IMG/VR virus record: IMGVR_UViG_3300030098_005530
Location: 531-33,067 of that record
Origin: a virus
Strand: one strand, 5' to 3'
Length of the DNA: 32,537 bases
The notes beneath the pieces are model-generated. The model saw nothing but the letters and a program-made list of their open reading frames with translations, made no database searches and was not told the DNA's origin. Position 1 is the stretch's first letter. Every line of letters begins with the position of its first letter. The position numbers and the translations under genes are program-made. This document shows positions 29,098 through 32,537 of the stretch, in pieces.

Positions 29098-29592
29098 ATG
29101 GCTTACGCTAGAGGAAAATACGCTAAATTTATTTCTGACCGTAGTGGTATGGAATATCCATACACTGAAATGGTTATAGAATGGAATGGCTCACGTGTTC
29201 ATAAAAGTGAATTTGAACCAAAAGCGCCACAGGAACAACCACAAAAGTATGTTCCAGATCCTGAACCTTTACAGTTTCCAAGACCTGATAGAACAGAAAA
29301 TGCAGTTGCAACATTACTTCCTCGTAATCCTTTTAGGTTTACAGCTAGTAGTTCAACAATAACAGTATTTGAACCAGATCATGGAAGATCTAGTAGTGAC
29401 ACTGTAAGATTTAGAGATGTTACAGGAAATTTATTTGGAGCTTCTGTAACTGAACTAGAAGATTCAGACGGATATAGTATAACAAAAACAGATGATGATT
29501 TTTACACATTTACGGTGTCAACGGCACCAGGAACAACAGGAAATGGTGGTGGAGGCTATGCTTCTGCTGGACCAGCAACATTGAGTAACTAA
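29098..29592 (+). CDS. Virion-module protein with relic zinc ribbon, 164 aa
   Basis: The N-terminus (YAKFISDRSGMEYPYTEMVIEWNGSRVHKSEFEPKAPQ) has the outline of a small zinc-ribbon domain found in phage structural proteins, in which other members show two Cys pairs where this one has Ser and His. The metal site therefore appears lost. A Pro-rich linker leads to a beta-rich C-terminus ending in a Gly run. It sits between adaptor genes and ends in a TAATG overlap with the next gene. A tail-assembly or adaptor-associated role is inferred. Confidence 0.7.
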   Translation: MAYARGKYAKFISDRSGMEYPYTEMVIEWNGSRVHKSEFEPKAPQEQPQKYVPDPEPLQFPRPDRTENAVATLLPRNPFRFTASSSTITVFEPDHGRSSSDTVRFRDVTGNLFGASVTELEDSDGYSITKTDDDFYTFTVSTAPGTTGNGGGGYASAGPATLSN

Positions 29593-30290
29593 TGACAACA
29601 TACGCAGAATTAACAACACAGATTTTAAATTATACTGAAACAAGTACAGATGTATTGTCATCTACCATTACAGATGATTTTATAGAGCATACTGAAAATA
29701 GAATATTAAGGGAAGTTGATTTAGATGTTTTTAAATCTCATCAAACAGCAACCTTTACTTCTAGTAATGCTTTTTTATCATTACCTGGTGGGTCCTCTCC
29801 TGATCCAACATCGCTTGTGACAATTAGAACAGTTCACATCTGGCCTGCTTCTGGCACAGCTAATAGAACATTTTTAGAAAAAAAAGATTTAAGTTATATG
29901 AATGAATACTGGCCAAATAGGACATCTACAGGAACGCCAAAGTACTGGTCTAACTGGGATCATAACACAATTTATGTTGCGCCAACGCCGGATTCAGCGT
30001 ATAACGTAGAATTAGGAATTACTAGACTACCTACAAGACTATCTAGTAGTAATACAACCTCATGGTTGGGTAATAATGCTCCATCAGCATTATTATATGG
30101 ATGTCTTGCAGAAGCCTTCAAATTCTTGAAGGGCCCAGCTGAAATGCTGCAATTATATGAACAATCATATCTACGTGCTATCCAGGAATTGACAATAGAA
30201 CAAACTGGAAAGAAACGAAGAGATGAGTATATGCAAGGGGAATTAAGAATACCATTGCAACAACAAGAACAGAAATCCACAGGAGGATAG
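29592..30290 (+). CDS. Phage adaptor protein, SU10-like, 232 aa
   Basis: Starts within the upstream stop. The N-terminal helices (YAELTTQILNYTETSTDVLSS, DDFIEHTENRILREVDLDVF), then YWSNWDHNTIYVAPTPDSAYNVELGITRLPTRLSS and WLGNNAPSALLYGCLAEAFKFLKGP match, from memory, the adaptor protein family typified by phage SU10, which joins portal and tail. The C-terminal helix is followed by a Gln/Lys-rich tail. Together with the 249-residue protein it would build the neck. Confidence 0.75.
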   Translation: MTTYAELTTQILNYTETSTDVLSSTITDDFIEHTENRILREVDLDVFKSHQTATFTSSNAFLSLPGGSSPDPTSLVTIRTVHIWPASGTANRTFLEKKDLSYMNEYWPNRTSTGTPKYWSNWDHNTIYVAPTPDSAYNVELGITRLPTRLSSSNTTSWLGNNAPSALLYGCLAEAFKFLKGPAEMLQLYEQSYLRAIQELTIEQTGKKRRDEYMQGELRIPLQQQEQKSTGG

Positions 30291-30293
30291 AAC

Positions 30294-30725
30294 ATGGCAA
30301 TAACTCAAGCTGTTTGCACTAGTTTTAAACAAGAAATACTTGTCGAAGGACATGATTTTACAGCTACAACTGGTGACACTTTTAAAATTGCATTGTACAC
30401 AAGTTCAGCTACTTTAAGTGCTTCTACTACCGCTTATTCAAGTTCAAATGAAGTTTCTAACTCAGGAACTTATACAGCAGGTGGTGGATCGTTAACAAGT
30501 GTAACACCAACTACTTCAGGAACTACAGCTATTTGTGATTTTTCTGATATATCATTTACATCAGCAACAATTACAGCAAGAGGTGCATTAATTTATAACA
30601 GTAGTAATTCTAATAAAGCAGTATGTGTGTTGGACTTTGGAGGCGATAAAACTTCAACAAGCGGAACTTTTACAATCCAGTTTCCTACAGCCGACGCAAG
30701 TGATGCTATATTAAGATTAGCATAG
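30294..30725 (+). CDS. Probable tail or virion protein, 143 aa
   Basis: Ribosome site AGGAGG just before the start. A beta-rich protein with many Ser/Thr (FKIALYTSSATLSASTTAY, TAICDFSDISFTSATITARGALIYNSS). The string ITQAVCTSFKQEIL and FKIALYTSSA are, from memory, frequent in phage genomes near tail genes. It may be a tail-tube or fibre-associated protein. There is no catalytic motif. Confidence 0.65.
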   Translation: MAITQAVCTSFKQEILVEGHDFTATTGDTFKIALYTSSATLSASTTAYSSSNEVSNSGTYTAGGGSLTSVTPTTSGTTAICDFSDISFTSATITARGALIYNSSNSNKAVCVLDFGGDKTSTSGTFTIQFPTADASDAILRLA

Positions 30726-30734
30726 GAGAAATAA

Positions 30735-32228
30735 ATGGCATTAGTCATTAATGATCGCGTAAAGGAAACAACTACTACTACAGGAACAGGAGCAGTTTCT
30801 CTTGCCGGTGCAGTCACTGGTTTTGAAACTTTTGCTTCTGGTATTGGTAATTCTAATACTACTTACTATGTCATTGCTCATCAAACAGCAAGTGAATGGG
30901 AAGTTGGATTAGGAACACTAGATGGTGATAGTTCTGATCTTACACGTACAACAGTCATATCTTCTTCAAACAGCGATAGTGCTGTTGATTTTGCTGCAGG
31001 AACGAAAGATGTTTTTTGTACAGTACCTGCTAGTAAATTACTCATAGAAGATGCTAACAACGATATAACTATAGGCCGTAACTTAACAGTTACTGGTGAT
31101 TTAACAATTTCTGGTGATGACCTTACTATGGGCACAAACACTAGTGGTGCTGCTCTTATTGGGGATGGTACAAACTTTAATCCTGTTGCTATATCTGGTG
31201 ATATAACAATAGGAACAACTGGAACAGCAGCAATCGGTTCTGGTGTTATTGTCAATGCTGACATTAACAGTTCTGCAGCAATAGCAATGTCCAAAACTGC
31301 TTTTACAGCAGGAACTGGTGTAAGTTTATCAACTAACACATTAAGTGTAGATGCGGCACAAACAGGCATTACATCAATATTAGCAACTGATGTTAAGATT
31401 GGTGAAGACGATCAAACTAAAATAGATTTTGAAACTGCTGACACAATTCATTTTTATGCCGGTAATGAAAATCAATTAATTTTAACAGATGGTGCATTAA
31501 CACCGGCTAGTAATGCTATTGTAGATTTAGGAACAGATGCTTTAGAATTTAAAGATGCTTATTTTGATGGAACAGTAGAAACAGATGCTCTTAGTATTGG
31601 GGGCACAGCGATAACAACAACTGCAGCTGAAATTAATTTAATTGATGGTGGTACTGCAAGAGGCACTACGGCAGTTGCAAGTGGTGATGGTATACTTATC
31701 AATGATGGTGGTACAATGCGTATGACTAACGTTGATACCGTTTCAACTTATTTTGCTTCTCATTCAGTGGGTGGTAGTAATATTGTAACGACTGGAGCAT
31801 TAGATTCTGGTTCAATTACTTCTGGATTTGGAACTATTGACACTGGTTCATCAACTATTACAACAACAGGATTAATTACTGGGGGATCACTAGATATTGA
31901 TGATGTTTTAATTAACGGAACAACAATAGGTCACACAGACGATACTGATTTAATAACTGTAGCCGATGGATTAGTAACTGTTGCAGGAGAAATATCTGTA
32001 ACCACTTTAGATATTGGTGGAACTAATGTAGCATCTACTGCGGCAGAATTAAACATCATGGATGGTGGCACTGCTGCTTCATCTATAACGTTAGCAGATG
32101 CCGATAGATTAGTAACAAATGATGATGGAACAATGAAGCAGGTAGCTTTAACAACATTAAAAACGTATTTAACAAGTGCAGGGTTCTCTTCAGAAGACCC
32201 AACTGCCCTTGCAATTGCGCTCGGATAA
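30735..32228 (+). CDS. Tail-fibre-like repeat protein, 497 aa
   Basis: Good ribosome site (AGGAGAAA). The first 100 residues form a module (EWEVGLGTLDGDSSDLTRTTVISSSNSDSAVDFAAGTKDVF) seen, from memory, at the attachment end of many marine phage fibres. The rest is Gly/Thr/Asp-rich beta repeat, with a unit AAEINLIDGGTA...DGTM...V...YF repeated at AAELNIMDGGTA...DGTM...TYL. There are almost no cysteines. Such proteins form trimeric beta-helical fibres or spikes that contact the host. A receptor-binding tip, if separate, would be encoded downstream of the window. Confidence 0.8.
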   Translation: MALVINDRVKETTTTTGTGAVSLAGAVTGFETFASGIGNSNTTYYVIAHQTASEWEVGLGTLDGDSSDLTRTTVISSSNSDSAVDFAAGTKDVFCTVPASKLLIEDANNDITIGRNLTVTGDLTISGDDLTMGTNTSGAALIGDGTNFNPVAISGDITIGTTGTAAIGSGVIVNADINSSAAIAMSKTAFTAGTGVSLSTNTLSVDAAQTGITSILATDVKIGEDDQTKIDFETADTIHFYAGNENQLILTDGALTPASNAIVDLGTDALEFKDAYFDGTVETDALSIGGTAITTTAAEINLIDGGTARGTTAVASGDGILINDGGTMRMTNVDTVSTYFASHSVGGSNIVTTGALDSGSITSGFGTIDTGSSTITTTGLITGGSLDIDDVLINGTTIGHTDDTDLITVADGLVTVAGEISVTTLDIGGTNVASTAAELNIMDGGTAASSITLADADRLVTNDDGTMKQVALTTLKTYLTSAGFSSEDPTALAIALG

Positions 32229-32247
32229 TATTATAATAGGAGGATAA

Positions 32248-32537
32248 ATGGCTAATACTTTTAAAGTTGTAACTAAAGCAGGAGTAACTAGTGCTGATGT
32301 TATCTATACCGTTGCAAGTTCTACTACTACAGTAGTTCTTGGAATGATGGTGGGTAATACAACAACTGGTCAAATTACTGCTACAGTTACGTTGACTTCA
32401 GATACCTCTAACAGAGCAGGAGCTAATAACGAATCCAACCAGACGGTTGAACTTGTTACCACGGCGCCGATTCCTGTTGGCGGATCGTTGGAGTTGCTTT
32501 CAGGTAACAAAGTTGTGATGGAAACAACAGACACGCT
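32248..32537 (+). CDS. Partial virion structural protein
   Basis: AGGAGG seven bases before the ATG; the gene runs off the right edge after about 96 residues. The sequence (MANTFKVVTKAGV, IYTVASSTTTVVLGMMVGN, LVTTAPIPVGGSLELLSGNKVVM) resembles small structural proteins that, from memory, accompany fibre genes in cyanophages and pelagiphages. The fold is all-beta. It may decorate the tail or fibre. Confidence 0.7.
   Translation, partial: MANTFKVVTKAGVTSADVIYTVASSTTTVVLGMMVGNTTTGQITATVTLTSDTSNRAGANNESNQTVELVTTAPIPVGGSLELLSGNKVVMETTDT

Overview
The window looks like part of the genome of a lytic tailed phage from sea water, most likely with a short tail. It carries a small and a large terminase subunit, an 863-residue portal protein, a scaffold, a major capsid protein of the Mu gpT/HK97 kind, head-tail adaptor and tail-fibre-like proteins, two holin-like proteins and a GroES-like co-chaperonin. 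Gene content and order recall marine podoviruses of the HMO-2011/HTVC010P type, which infect AT-rich marine Alphaproteobacteria (SAR11, SAR116). That assignment comes from memory of those families and was not checked by a search. I saw no integrase, tRNA gene, CRISPR array or DNA/RNA polymerase. The window is not a whole genome: genes run off both ends.

Layout. (1) 1-3415, minus strand: five overlapping genes, most with a signal peptide or membrane segment, led by a conserved marine phage gene of unknown function. (2) 3416-3917: a divergent control region with an inverted repeat, one DnaA box, a repeated TTGACACGATTT element, a strong sigma70-type promoter and a roughly 220-nt leader. (3) 3918-6777, plus strand: eleven tightly packed small genes, including three micro-proteins, a 2OG-Fe(II) oxygenase, a small HExxH protein and a LexA-type DNA-binding domain without the peptidase. 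(4) 6778-8006: a promoter inside repeated GTGCCACA motifs, then the small terminase and a PD-(D/E)XK nuclease. (5) 8007-10597: an unusual, partly GC-rich and mostly noncoding stretch. It holds three copies of a repeat module, seven of the window's eight perfect DnaA boxes, about twenty copies of AAACTCCC, a strongly folding segment (9200-9408), a Leu-rich micro-ORF and a three-gene minus-strand island with its own promoter and terminator. (6) 10598-32537, plus strand: the virion module, running from large terminase, two large proteins, portal and putative internal proteins through holins, GroES and scaffold to capsid, adaptors and tail-fibre genes. A cysteine-rich metallothionein-like micro-protein lies among the adaptors.

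How it works together. The plus-strand virion genes are packed with ATGA or TAATG overlaps, so translational coupling is likely. Capsid genes are bounded by strong stem-loops, probably for RNA stability or dosage. The LexA-like protein beside an operator-rich promoter for the small terminase suggests timed control of packaging genes. The DnaA-box region between the two terminase genes is the best candidate for a replication origin or a site that sequesters host DnaA, possibly combined with the packaging start site. The large gene downstream of the terminase carries domains typical of phage polyvalent proteins that are thought to be ejected into the host.
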